Source: CAVPDE01 sp963702565 (GTDB taxonomy: Bacteria; Desulfobacterota; DSM-4660; Desulfatiglandales; HGW-15). Taken from it: 64,000 bases of DNA. The notes under the pieces were generated by a model that worked only from the letters and a program-made list of their open reading frames with translations, did no database searches and was not told where the DNA came from. Shown here one piece after another: positions 1-7,668 of this stretch (positions are counted from its first letter, which is position 1; each line of letters starts with the position of its first letter). The stretch spans positions 351,582 through 415,581 of the forward strand of contig CAVPDE010000018.1 in NCBI GenBank assembly GCA_963702565.1. Direction: 5' to 3'. The translations under genes were made by a program, and so were the position numbers.

Positions 1-1
1 G

Positions 2-91
2 CTGGTGGACAAAGAGAAGGTGGAGGTGCTTTTCAGGGACTTCGGCCGGAAGCTGCTGCACCTGGGGTATACAAGCTTAGAGAAAATTTAG
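2..91 (+). CDS. C-terminal end of an unidentified protein (truncated by window edge)
   Basis: An open frame enters from the left edge and ends at TAG 89-91. The 29 visible residues end in SLEKI and contain the stretch FRDFGRKLLHLGY. It runs on the same strand as folC, so it could be the upstream gene of the same transcription unit, but the repeat at 91-217 separates them. I do not recognise the family; it does not look like the AccD C-terminus often found upstream of folC. Confidence 0.45.
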   Translation: MVDKEKVEVLFRDFGRKLLHLGYTSLEKI

Positions 92-217
92 CAGGTTGCT
101 GAAAAACGCCCATCTACGGCGTTGCCCTCACCCCTCGTCGTTGCGACGTACCGGACTGTACGACTCACTCCTCGGGGTTTCGGGCGCCTTGTATCTGAGC
201 GTTTTTGAGCAACCTGC
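91..217. repeat. 127-bp intergenic element with 19-bp inverted ends
   Basis: The left end GCAGGTTGCTGAAAAACGC (91-109) is matched by the reverse complement of the right end (199-217) with one mismatch. The inside holds further self-complementary stretches around 140-180. The element starts at the last base of the preceding stop codon and ends about 55 bp before folC. It encodes no transposase, so it is a non-autonomous MITE- or REP-like unit. From memory the internal motif resembles dispersed repeats in other deltaproteobacterial genomes, but I could not search for it. Confidence 0.7.
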
Positions 218-271
218 GAACACGGTCTTGTGCAGCATCCTGCTGGATTGCCGGAAGCAAGGACTCGCCTT

Positions 272-1573
272 ATGGGGAAGAAACGGATGTCATATGGACA
301 GGCGGTTGAGTACCTCTACAGCCTTCAAAAGTACGGGATCAAGTTCGGACTTTCCAAGACCGCCAATCTCCTCAAGGCCTTCGGCAACCCACACCGCGGG
401 CAGCGCTACGTTCACATCGCAGGCACGAACGGCAAGGGATCTGTGGCGGCCATGGTGGAGTCGATCTTGCGAGCATCGGGCTTGAAGGTCGGCTTCTACT
501 CCTCTCCCCATCTGGTCCGATTCACGGAGCGCTTTCGGATCAACGGGAAGGAGATCCCTCCTAAAACCGCGGCGGGTCTGGTTGAAGAACTGAAAAGAGT
601 GATGGACCCGACGCAACCGCCCACCTTTTTCGAAGTCACCACGGCCATGGGGTTGATCTATTTTGCGAGAGAAAAAGTGGATGTCGCCGTCGTCGAGGTC
701 GGAATGGGAGGGAGGTTGGACGCGACCAATGTGATCCGGCCCGAGGTCTCGGTCATCACGAACATCTCCTTTGATCATCAGGCGTTCCTGGGAAACACCC
801 TGCAAGAAATTGCAGGGGAAAAGGCGGGAATCATCAAGAGGGGGATCGACCTGGTCACGGCCGCGACGCAGCCTCGCGTTCTTGAACTCTTCAGGAAGAC
901 CTGTAAAGACAAGGGAGCGCCCTTCTGGCGAGTGGGCCGGGACATCCGCTATCGCGCAGCCGGGAACAAGATCAGCTACTATGGCTTCGATCGGAGGCTC
1001 AAAGACATTCAACTGGGGCTGGCAGGGACCTACCAGCACCGGAATGCGGCCCTTGCCTTGAGCGTGATTGAGTTGCTTGAACGGAGAGGGTTCAGGGTGT
1101 CGGAGGACCATATCCGGGAAGGCCTGAAAAATGCTCATTGGCCGGGGAGGCTTCAGGTGGTTTCCAGGAACCCGCTGATGATTCTGGACGGCGCCCACAA
1201 CCCTGGAGCGATACGCTGTCTTTCCGAGGCCGTCCGAGGAGGATTCCGATACCGGCGCCTCATCCTGGTGCTGGGCGTGATGGCGGATAAAGATGTGAGA
1301 GGTGTTCTCAGGGGAATTGTTCCTATGGCGGACTATGTTTTTTTCACGAGGCCCGAGTATTACCGGGCAGCCGCTCCGGAGATTCTGGTGCAGGCGGCTT
1401 CCGCCCTGGGAAAGCCCGGCGAGATTCGACCTACTCTGGCCAAGGCTCTTGAGGGTGCAAAGCGGATGGCCCATCGTGAGGACTTGATTCTCATCACCGG
1501 TTCCCTGTTCACGGTGGGCGAGACCATGGCTGTTCTGGATCCGGAGACATACAGGCCGGACCGCATTCGGTGA
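272..1573 (+). CDS. folC: Bifunctional folylpolyglutamate synthase / dihydrofolate synthase
   Basis: This cytoplasmic ligase adds glutamate to dihydropteroate or folates using ATP. From ATG 272 it is 433 residues, normal for the family. The Mur-ligase-type P-loop GTNGKGS is at residues 51-57. The folate-loop region SPHLVRFTERF follows near 79-89, then the block VEVGMGGRLDATNV, the EKAGIIK segment carrying the lysine that is carbamylated in the family (about 183-189), and DGAHNPGA in the C-terminal domain. A longer GTG start at 230 would add 14 residues unlike the family, and AAGGA lies about 8 bp before ATG 272; ATG 287 is also possible. lptD follows after a short gap, as is common in Deltaproteobacteria. 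Confidence 0.95.
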   Translation: MGKKRMSYGQAVEYLYSLQKYGIKFGLSKTANLLKAFGNPHRGQRYVHIAGTNGKGSVAAMVESILRASGLKVGFYSSPHLVRFTERFRINGKEIPPKTAAGLVEELKRVMDPTQPPTFFEVTTAMGLIYFAREKVDVAVVEVGMGGRLDATNVIRPEVSVITNISFDHQAFLGNTLQEIAGEKAGIIKRGIDLVTAATQPRVLELFRKTCKDKGAPFWRVGRDIRYRAAGNKISYYGFDRRLKDIQLGLAGTYQHRNAALALSVIELLERRGFRVSEDHIREGLKNAHWPGRLQVVSRNPLMILDGAHNPGAIRCLSEAVRGGFRYRRLILVLGVMADKDVRGVLRGIVPMADYVFFTRPEYYRAAAPEILVQAASALGKPGEIRPTLAKALEGAKRMAHREDLILITGSLFTVGETMAVLDPETYRPDRIR

Positions 1574-1620
1574 GGGACGTTGAGCGTGGGCATCATCGTT
1601 GAGGCTAGGAGAGCATTTCA

Positions 1621-3852
1621 ATTCGGAAGAGGAGATTCGCCATCAGAGCGAGCACGGGAAAAAAGAAGATCTTCCTGAGCTTCATAGGAATCCTCTTTAT
1701 GGCGCAGGTCGCCGAGGGCGCATGGGCCGCAGACCGTTCCTTCGGAGACCGCTTCGTGGGGGACCGGAATGCCAAATGGCAGATCACGGCGAACAAGATG
1801 AGCTATGATCGGGATGAAGGGCTGTACGTGGCTGAAGGGGAGGTGGTGATCACACGAGGAGGGCAGGTGCTGAAGGCCAACGAGGCTCGCTATAACGAAA
1901 AAACGGGAATGGTGGAGGCGGTGGGGGAGGTTGTGCTCGAGACGAACGGCGATGTGCTCAGGGCTGAAAAAGCCCTGTTCGATTTGAACAGCCAGACGGG
2001 CAAGATCACGAAGGGGAGGATCTTTCTAAAGGAAAACCATTATTACATCAGCGGCGATGACATGGAGAAAACCGGGCCGCAGACCTACGTGGTGAAAGGA
2101 TGTCATATTACCACCTGCGACGGAGACAAGCCGGACTGGAGCATCACCGGCTCTGAAGTGGAAATCACGGTGGAGGGCTATGGCACGGTAAAGGACGTGG
2201 TCTTCCGAATCAGAGACCTGCCGGCTTTTTATCTCCCCTACGGCCTGTTCCCGGTGAAAACGAAGCGCCAAAGCGGTCTTCTTCCTCCCTTAATAGGATA
2301 CTCGAGCCGGAACGGCGCGGAAGTGGAGATCCCTTTTTTCTGGGCCATATCCGATGAGATGGATGCCACTTTTTACGAACGCTACATGTACGAGCGGGGG
2401 CTCATGCAGGGTCTGGAGTACCGGTATGTTGCGCCGGAGGCGTCCCGAGGGGATTTCCTGTTCGACATCCTCTCGGACAAAATCAGTGAGAAAGACCTGA
2501 GTGATCCGGATGAACTGGATCTCAGCCCTTTTGAGAGGACGAACCAGACCCGCTACTGGCTCCGAAGCAAAACCGATCAGCAGCTCCCGCTGGGGGTCAG
2601 GGCAAAGCTGGACACCGATTACGTGAGCGATCAGGACTACCTCAAAGAGTTTCACAGAAGCCTTTTCGGTTACCAGGCCCGACCCAACCTTGCCAGGGAA
2701 TTCGGAAGGCCTCTGGACGACCTCTGGTCTCCCACGAGGAGGTCGGCGCTCAGGCTGGATCGCGATCAGCCGGGATACAGCCTGCAGGCGGTCTCCTCCT
2801 ATTACCAGAGGCCGGAGGATCCTCCGGACGATCAAACGCCTCAGCCCCTGGCGGGCGTGGACTTCAGCCTTCTTCCGGCAACTCTGCCCATTGCCCCCTT
2901 CTTCATGACGCTGGATACGGACTATGATTACGTTTGGCGTGAAGCAGGCCTACGGGGTCAGAGGGCCTCTCTCATCCCCCTCCTGACCTATCCCATGTGG
3001 CTGGGCCGGTATCTGCAGTTTGAACCCTCGGTCAGCTACACCAGGAATGCGCAGTGGCTGGATAAATCGGTGAACGGAAAAGACAAACAGTCCCGGGATG
3101 CCTACGAAGCTCAGGCCAGGTTTTCGACCGTGGCGGAAAAGGTCTATGAGACCGAGTGGGCTTCCGCAACCAAGCTCAAGCACAAGATCGTCCCCTCTCT
3201 GCTTTACAACTACAGGGTCCACAAGGACCTGGACGTGTACCGCCCCTGGTTTGAGTCCATGGATGCGGACGGGAGCATGAACCGGGTCGCTTTTGCTCTT
3301 GACAACTTTCTGGACGCCAGAAGGGACACCGAAAAGGATGGAGCCCTCTACGAACAGTGGACGCGGTTCACTCTGATTCAAGGGTATCGAATGGACGGGA
3401 TGTGGTGGGACAAAGGTCTCTCCGGAGAAGAGAGGCCTTTTGAACCGTTGATCGGGATTCTGACCTTGCGGCCCCTTTTAAATGTGTATCTGGATACGGA
3501 AGTTCACTGGGATCATTACGAGAAGGACATTCCCTTTGCGGATGTAACTCTCGCCCTGAATATTCCCAGATCTGGTGGACGGACGGATTACCTTGGGGTG
3601 ACTTACCAGTATGACAAAGAAGAGGACAAAGCGTTTAACGCGAACGCACACGTGAATCTGGTTTATGGGTTTGCTGCCGGAGGAACGATCAGAAAAAACC
3701 TCAACACAGACGAGAGCCTGCAGAAGGGTCTCTATCTCGACTATCAGTCTCAGTGCTGGGGAGTCAGGGTCATCTCGGAAGACTTGGATGGCACCGGCAG
3801 CATCATGGTTCAATTTCGACTCCTGGGCCTGGGCGAGCTCAAGGGAAGATAG
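1621..3852 (+). CDS. lptD: LPS-assembly protein LptD (outer-membrane LPS translocon)
   Basis: LptD is the outer-membrane beta-barrel that, with LptE, inserts LPS into the outer leaflet. An OstA/LptA-like periplasmic domain comes first (repeats such as YVAEGEVVITRGGQVLKA and AVGEVVLETNGDVLRA), followed by a long aromatic-rich barrel with many alternating strands to the C-terminus. The first ATG (1699) would leave only MAQVAEGAWAADR. Upstream in the same open frame lie a basic n-region and the hydrophobic core KKKIFLSFIGILFMAQ, so a signal peptide is encoded before any ATG, GTG or TTG. The in-frame stop at 1606 leaves only ATT 1615/1621 or ATC 1642 as starts; AGGAG at 1607-1611 and again at 1630-1634 could serve them. 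I used ATT 1621 (743 residues). The start is uncertain, the identity is not. Confidence 0.88.
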   Translation: MRKRRFAIRASTGKKKIFLSFIGILFMAQVAEGAWAADRSFGDRFVGDRNAKWQITANKMSYDRDEGLYVAEGEVVITRGGQVLKANEARYNEKTGMVEAVGEVVLETNGDVLRAEKALFDLNSQTGKITKGRIFLKENHYYISGDDMEKTGPQTYVVKGCHITTCDGDKPDWSITGSEVEITVEGYGTVKDVVFRIRDLPAFYLPYGLFPVKTKRQSGLLPPLIGYSSRNGAEVEIPFFWAISDEMDATFYERYMYERGLMQGLEYRYVAPEASRGDFLFDILSDKISEKDLSDPDELDLSPFERTNQTRYWLRSKTDQQLPLGVRAKLDTDYVSDQDYLKEFHRSLFGYQARPNLAREFGRPLDDLWSPTRRSALRLDRDQPGYSLQAVSSYYQRPEDPPDDQTPQPLAGVDFSLLPATLPIAPFFMTLDTDYDYVWREAGLRGQRASLIPLLTYPMWLGRYLQFEPSVSYTRNAQWLDKSVNGKDKQSRDAYEAQARFSTVAEKVYETEWASATKLKHKIVPSLLYNYRVHKDLDVYRPWFESMDADGSMNRVAFALDNFLDARRDTEKDGALYEQWTRFTLIQGYRMDGMWWDKGLSGEERPFEPLIGILTLRPLLNVYLDTEVHWDHYEKDIPFADVTLALNIPRSGGRTDYLGVTYQYDKEEDKAFNANAHVNLVYGFAAGGTIRKNLNTDESLQKGLYLDYQSQCWGVRVISEDLDGTGSIMVQFRLLGLGELKGR

Positions 3853-3870
3853 GGGCGGGAACCCGAAGGG

Positions 3871-3899
3871 TTGACACGTGAGAGAGCTTGCTCTATAGT
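3871..3899 (+). promoter_or_regulatory. Sigma-70-type promoter for the phosphofructokinase gene
   Basis: TTGACA (3871-3876), a 17-bp spacer and TATAGT (3894-3899) lie in the gap after lptD. Predicted transcription would start near 3906, about 45 bp before the ATG at 3951. This is the best consensus match I noticed in the window. Confidence 0.7.
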
Positions 3900-3950
3900 A
3901 ACTCCTTGCAAATGAAGAGGATTCTTTAAGAGCTTCTTTGGAGGCGGCGC

Positions 3951-5054
3951 ATGAAAACAAGGATTGGGGTGCTGTCCGCGGGCAGGGACTGTGCGGGAAT
4001 CAATCCGGCCATCCAGTGGGTCGTGAATTCGGCTCTGGACAAAGACCTGGTGCCGATTCGTGGCGCCATGTTCGAGGTGGTGGGCATCATTGACGGCTGG
4101 AAGGGGCTCCTTGAAGTCAAGCCCGAAAAAAAGGAAACCATGAAGCGGTTTATCGTGCCCTTGGACACGGAACTGGTTCGCACCTGGGACAGGTCCGGAG
4201 GCACACGCCTCGGAACCAGTCTCGTCAATCCCTTTGACCCGAAGAAGGACCAGTCCGAGCTGATGATCGAAAACATCAAGAAACTGGGAATTGATGCGCT
4301 GGTGGTGATCGGAGGCTTTGACAGCCTCGGGGTGGCCTACAAGCTTTTCAGGGAAGGCATCCGGGTTGTCGGGATCCCGAAGACGATTGACAAGGATCTC
4401 TCTGAAACCGACTACACCCTGGGGTTTGATTCGGCCGTGAACTCGATCACCCAGGACATCGACAGAATTCGCATCACCGCAGGATCCCACAGCCGGATCT
4501 TCATCGTAGAGATCATGGGCAGACGAGCGGGGTGGCTGGCCCTGGAGGGCGGCGAGGCTTGCGGAGCGGCGATCACCCTCATTCCCGAACATGATTTTGT
4601 GCTGGACCGAGTCGCAGAACTTCTCAAGATGAGAAAAAAGGAGGGGAAGCGCTACAGCATTGTCCTTGTCTCGGAAGGCGCCAAACCCAGGGGGATGGAG
4701 GAAGTGCACGAGCGGCGCGGCCAGGACGGTTTCGGCAACTACTACCTCGGCGGGATCGGGGGGTTCATTGCAGAGGAGATCGAAAAAGCGACAGGGCTTG
4801 AAGCGCGTTATGTGGCGCTCCGGCACCTCCAGAGAGGAGGGGACCCCACCGCCTATGACCGGAGGATGGGCCGGAAATTCGGGATTGCGGCCGTGGACAT
4901 GATCGCCAACGAAGACTTCGGTCGCATGGTCAGCCTGAAGCAGGGCGAGATCAGGACCGTGCCTTTGAGAAAAGCGCTGGAGCGGTTGAGCCTGGTCGAT
5001 GTGGAGAAATTCTACAACACCAAGAACTACACGTCGAAAGATCAGATTCTATAA
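3951..5054 (+). CDS. pfkA: 6-phosphofructokinase family protein, PPi-type signature, divergent nucleotide loop
   Basis: The family phosphorylates fructose 6-phosphate in glycolysis using ATP or pyrophosphate. The protein has 367 residues and starts after GGAGG at a good distance. The substrate motif PKTIDKDL (143-150) keeps the catalytic Asp147 and Asp149. Lys144, and Asp124 in GGFDS (121-125), match residues typical of PPi-dependent enzymes (positions 124 and 104 in E. coli numbering). Two residues are odd. The glycine loop GGDxPG reads AGRDCAG (10-16), with Arg replacing the second glycine, and the usual Asp/Glu before Asp124 is Phe. The HSR and MGRRAGW elements that bind fructose phosphate are present. 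The phosphoryl donor is therefore open; a PPi or other non-ATP donor is my inference. Confidence 0.82.
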   Translation: MKTRIGVLSAGRDCAGINPAIQWVVNSALDKDLVPIRGAMFEVVGIIDGWKGLLEVKPEKKETMKRFIVPLDTELVRTWDRSGGTRLGTSLVNPFDPKKDQSELMIENIKKLGIDALVVIGGFDSLGVAYKLFREGIRVVGIPKTIDKDLSETDYTLGFDSAVNSITQDIDRIRITAGSHSRIFIVEIMGRRAGWLALEGGEACGAAITLIPEHDFVLDRVAELLKMRKKEGKRYSIVLVSEGAKPRGMEEVHERRGQDGFGNYYLGGIGGFIAEEIEKATGLEARYVALRHLQRGGDPTAYDRRMGRKFGIAAVDMIANEDFGRMVSLKQGEIRTVPLRKALERLSLVDVEKFYNTKNYTSKDQIL

Positions 5055-5342
5055 CAGTTTGGCTTTCTGAAAGAGTCGCAGAAAAAGGCCGTGGGGGTCT
5101 CTCTAAAAACAGAACAACGAAGTAGCCACACCGCCGTGTCCAGCCTTAGGCCATGGGTGAGGCGGGCGGAGGGCTATTCGGGAACTCGCCATCGAATACC
5201 CGGCTGACGGGTGTCGGGGAGACCTCGCCGCCCGCCTTCGCTGCCTCTTATCTGCCGAGTCTTTCCCGCACACTCTTCGTTTTCTGTTTTTAGAGAGACC
5301 CCCATGGCCTCAGCTATCCATTTCAGAAATCCAAACTGTTAT
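5051..5342. repeat. 292-bp nested palindromic element, copy 1, between convergent genes
   Basis: Outer arms of 22 bp (5051-5072 and 5321-5342) are complementary except for one base. Inside them a second pair of about 35 bp (about 5085-5120 and 5273-5308) carries GGTCTCTCTAAAAACAGAA and its complement. A third pair is built on GGCGGGCGGAG and CCGCCCGCC. The element starts inside the stop codon of the phosphofructokinase and ends inside the stop codon of glcD. A second copy is at 42289-42576. No protein is encoded. A double-strand terminator or a mobile palindrome is inferred. Confidence 0.85.
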
Positions 5343-6727
5343 CGGACCTTGTAGGGGAAGATTTTCCCCGGATTCAGAATTCCGTTTGGATCGAAAGCTT
5401 TTTTCAGTCTCGCCATCAGTTCCAGAACCGGCCTGGAGATTTCCATTTCAATGAAGGGAGCCTTGGTGACTCCCACGCCGTGCTCGCCGGAAAGGGTCCC
5501 TTTCATCTCGATAACCTTGGTGAACAGCTCTCGAACGGCTGCCTGAACCTTTTCCATCTGCCCGGGGATCTTTTCGTCGAAAAGGATGTTCACGTGGATG
5601 TTCCCGTCTCCGGCATGGCCATAGGCCGCCATGGGAAGTTCGCAGGCCCTGGCGAGGTCTTCCAAAAAGCCGATGAACTCGGCCATGCGGCTCCTGGGAA
5701 CCACAATGTCCTCGCTGATCTTGTCCGGTCTCAACTTGTAAACCGACTCGGACACGTTTCTTCTGGCTTCCCAAAGCTTCTCCCCGTCTTTTAGCCGGGA
5801 GGCGGAGCGGAATTCAAGCGCTCCCTGGCGGTCGCAGATTTCCTTAACCCTTTTCGCTTCTTTTGTCGCGAGGGCCCTGTCCCCGTCCACTTCAATCAGG
5901 AGCAGAGCGCCCGTCCCCTTTGGGGCTGCCAGCCCCACGTCCTTGTCCACGCAGTCGATGCAGGTCCTGTCCATGAACTCCAGAGCGGTCGGAACGATCT
6001 TGCTCCGGATGATTGCGGATACGGTCTCCACGGTGGCTGCGGCAGACTCAAAAAAGGCCATCATGGTTCTTCGGTAGGCGGGCTTCGGAACAAGCCGCAC
6101 AATGATTTCCGTCACAACGGCCAGCGTGCCTTCAGACCCGATCAAGAGCCGGGTGAGGTCATAGCCGACGACTCCCTTGATGGTTTCCACACCGGTCTTG
6201 ATGATCTCTCCTGTAGGCAGGACCGCGGTGAGGCCTAGCACGTAATCGCGCGTGACCCCGTACTTGACGGCACGAAGGCCCCCCGCGCATTCCGCCACAT
6301 TGCCGCCGAGGGTGGAGATGTGAATGCTGGCAGGGTCCGGGGGATAAAAGAGGTCGACCTTCTCCACGGCTTCCTGGAAGGCGGCGGTGATGACTCCACA
6401 CTCCACGCGGGCGATGAGGTTGTGCTGATCGATTTCAAGGATGCGGTTGAACCGGTCCATGGCCAGAACGAGGCCCCCTTCTACAGGCAAGGCCCCGCCG
6501 CTCTTTCCGCTTCCCGCCCCCCTTGGGATCACCGGGAACCGTTCCTGGTTCGCCAGCTGAAAGATCCTGGAGATCTCTTCAGGGGCGCCCGGGAAAGCCA
6601 CTGCGTCCGGCATAAAGCGAAGCTTCGTGGCGTCGGTTCCGAAGGTCGTCAAATCCTCAAGGCGAGTGGTGAAGTGCTCAGGGCCGAGGAGGAAAGACAG
6701 TTCTTTGAGGGCACGTTCGGAAATCAT
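5339..6727 (-). CDS. glcD: FAD-binding oxidoreductase, GlcD / D-lactate dehydrogenase type
   Basis: This flavoprotein of the vanillyl-alcohol oxidase fold oxidises 2-hydroxy acids such as glycolate or D-lactate. It has 462 residues. The PCMH-type FAD domain contains IPRGAGSGKSGGALP (about 67-81), PPDPASIHISTLGGNVAECAGG and GSEGTLAVVTEI. The C-terminal cap has HAGDGNIHVN and the family signature GTLSGEHGVG. No iron-sulfur partner (GlcF-like) lies next to it, so the electron acceptor is unknown, and the exact hydroxy acid cannot be told from sequence. Its ATG overlaps the recR stop by 4 bp, so it is translated from the dnaX-ybaB-recR transcript. Confidence 0.88.
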   Translation of the reverse strand: MISERALKELSFLLGPEHFTTRLEDLTTFGTDATKLRFMPDAVAFPGAPEEISRIFQLANQERFPVIPRGAGSGKSGGALPVEGGLVLAMDRFNRILEIDQHNLIARVECGVITAAFQEAVEKVDLFYPPDPASIHISTLGGNVAECAGGLRAVKYGVTRDYVLGLTAVLPTGEIIKTGVETIKGVVGYDLTRLLIGSEGTLAVVTEIIVRLVPKPAYRRTMMAFFESAAATVETVSAIIRSKIVPTALEFMDRTCIDCVDKDVGLAAPKGTGALLLIEVDGDRALATKEAKRVKEICDRQGALEFRSASRLKDGEKLWEARRNVSESVYKLRPDKISEDIVVPRSRMAEFIGFLEDLARACELPMAAYGHAGDGNIHVNILFDEKIPGQMEKVQAAVRELFTKVIEMKGTLSGEHGVGVTKAPFIEMEISRPVLELMARLKKAFDPNGILNPGKIFPYKVR

Positions 6728-7329
6728 GGCGGCAGAGGGGTCCGGCTCTTGAGAGCGTGGCGCAGGGTCATGGAATCCATGTATTTCAGATCGCCTCCCA
6801 TGGGGATGCCAAGGGCGATTCGGGAGATTTTGATCCCCTTTTCAGAGAGGAGCTTGCTGAGAAAGGAAACCGTGGCTTCTCCTTCGGTGGTGGGGCTGGT
6901 GGCAAGGATGACCTCCTGGATCGCCTCCCTGCCGAGGCGGCCCATCAGTTCGCCGATTTTGAGATCTTCCGGCCCGACGCCGTCCAGAGGAGACAGCACC
7001 CCCTGAAGCACGTGATACTTTCCTTTGAAAGCGCCGGACTCTTCAAGGGCAAGCTGGTCGCCCGGTCCTTCAACGATGCACAACACCCCATTGGAGCGGG
7101 ATTCATCCGCGCATATGGCGCAAGGATCTCTGTCGGTGAAATTGAAACAAACGGAACAGAACCTGATCTTTTCCTTCACATCGAGAAGGCTTTTGGCCAG
7201 GTTCTCGGCCAGTTCTTTGGGACTCCTCAGAATGTGGAGAGCCACCCGGGCGGCTGATTTCTGGCCGATACCCGGCAACCGGGACAGGTTCCGGATGAGA
7301 TGTTCGAGGGGCGCTGGGTAGATGCTCAT
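6724..7329 (-). CDS. recR: Recombination mediator RecR
   Basis: RecR works with RecF and RecO to load RecA at gaps in duplex DNA. At 201 residues it has the usual length. The helix-hairpin-helix LSRLPGIGQKSA is at about 15-26. A four-cysteine zinc finger follows at 58, 61, 70 and 73. The Toprim domain begins with CIVEGPGDQLALE (84-96). It lies 9 bp downstream of ybaB and overlaps glcD by 4 bp, in the classic dnaX-ybaB-recR order. Confidence 0.97.
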   Translation of the reverse strand: MSIYPAPLEHLIRNLSRLPGIGQKSAARVALHILRSPKELAENLAKSLLDVKEKIRFCSVCFNFTDRDPCAICADESRSNGVLCIVEGPGDQLALEESGAFKGKYHVLQGVLSPLDGVGPEDLKIGELMGRLGREAIQEVILATSPTTEGEATVSFLSKLLSEKGIKISRIALGIPMGGDLKYMDSMTLRHALKSRTPLPP

Positions 7330-7338
7330 GAACCTGCT

Positions 7339-7668
7339 CTAAAGGAGTCCGGGGATGTTGGGAAGGTTGAGCCCTTGGGTGAGTTTGCCCATCTCCTCAT
7401 TGACCATGCTTTTGGCTCTTGACAGGGCTTCGTTGACAGCGGCGAGGATCAGGTCCTGGAGCATCTTGGCTTCTTCAGGATGGATCACTTCGGGGTCGAT
7501 TTTGACGGAAAGGACCTCCTGCCGGCCGTTGGCCACTACCGTGACCATCCCTCCCCCGGCAGAAGCTTCCACCGTTCTCTCTCCGAGCTCCTCTTGAAGC
7601 TTGGCCATCTTGGCCTGGAACTGCTGGGCCTGCTTAAGCAAATTGCCCATGTTCGGCATGCCTTTCAT
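7339..7668 (-). CDS. ybaB: Nucleoid-associated protein YbaB/EbfC family
   Basis: This 109-residue dimeric DNA-binding protein belongs to the family encoded between dnaX and recR. The N-terminal helix NLLKQAQQFQAKMAKLQEEL leads into the conserved GGGMVTVVANGRQEV strand region and the C-terminal helix rich in Ala and Glu. Its start codon overlaps the dnaX stop by 4 bp, which suggests translational coupling. Confidence 0.95.
   Translation of the reverse strand: MKGMPNMGNLLKQAQQFQAKMAKLQEELGERTVEASAGGGMVTVVANGRQEVLSVKIDPEVIHPEEAKMLQDLILAAVNEALSRAKSMVNEEMGKLTQGLNLPNIPGLL

Noticed and set aside
290..1621. Long minus-strand frame opposite folC (443 codons)
   Set aside because: Mirror frame of a GC-rich coding gene; folC motifs on the plus strand are decisive.
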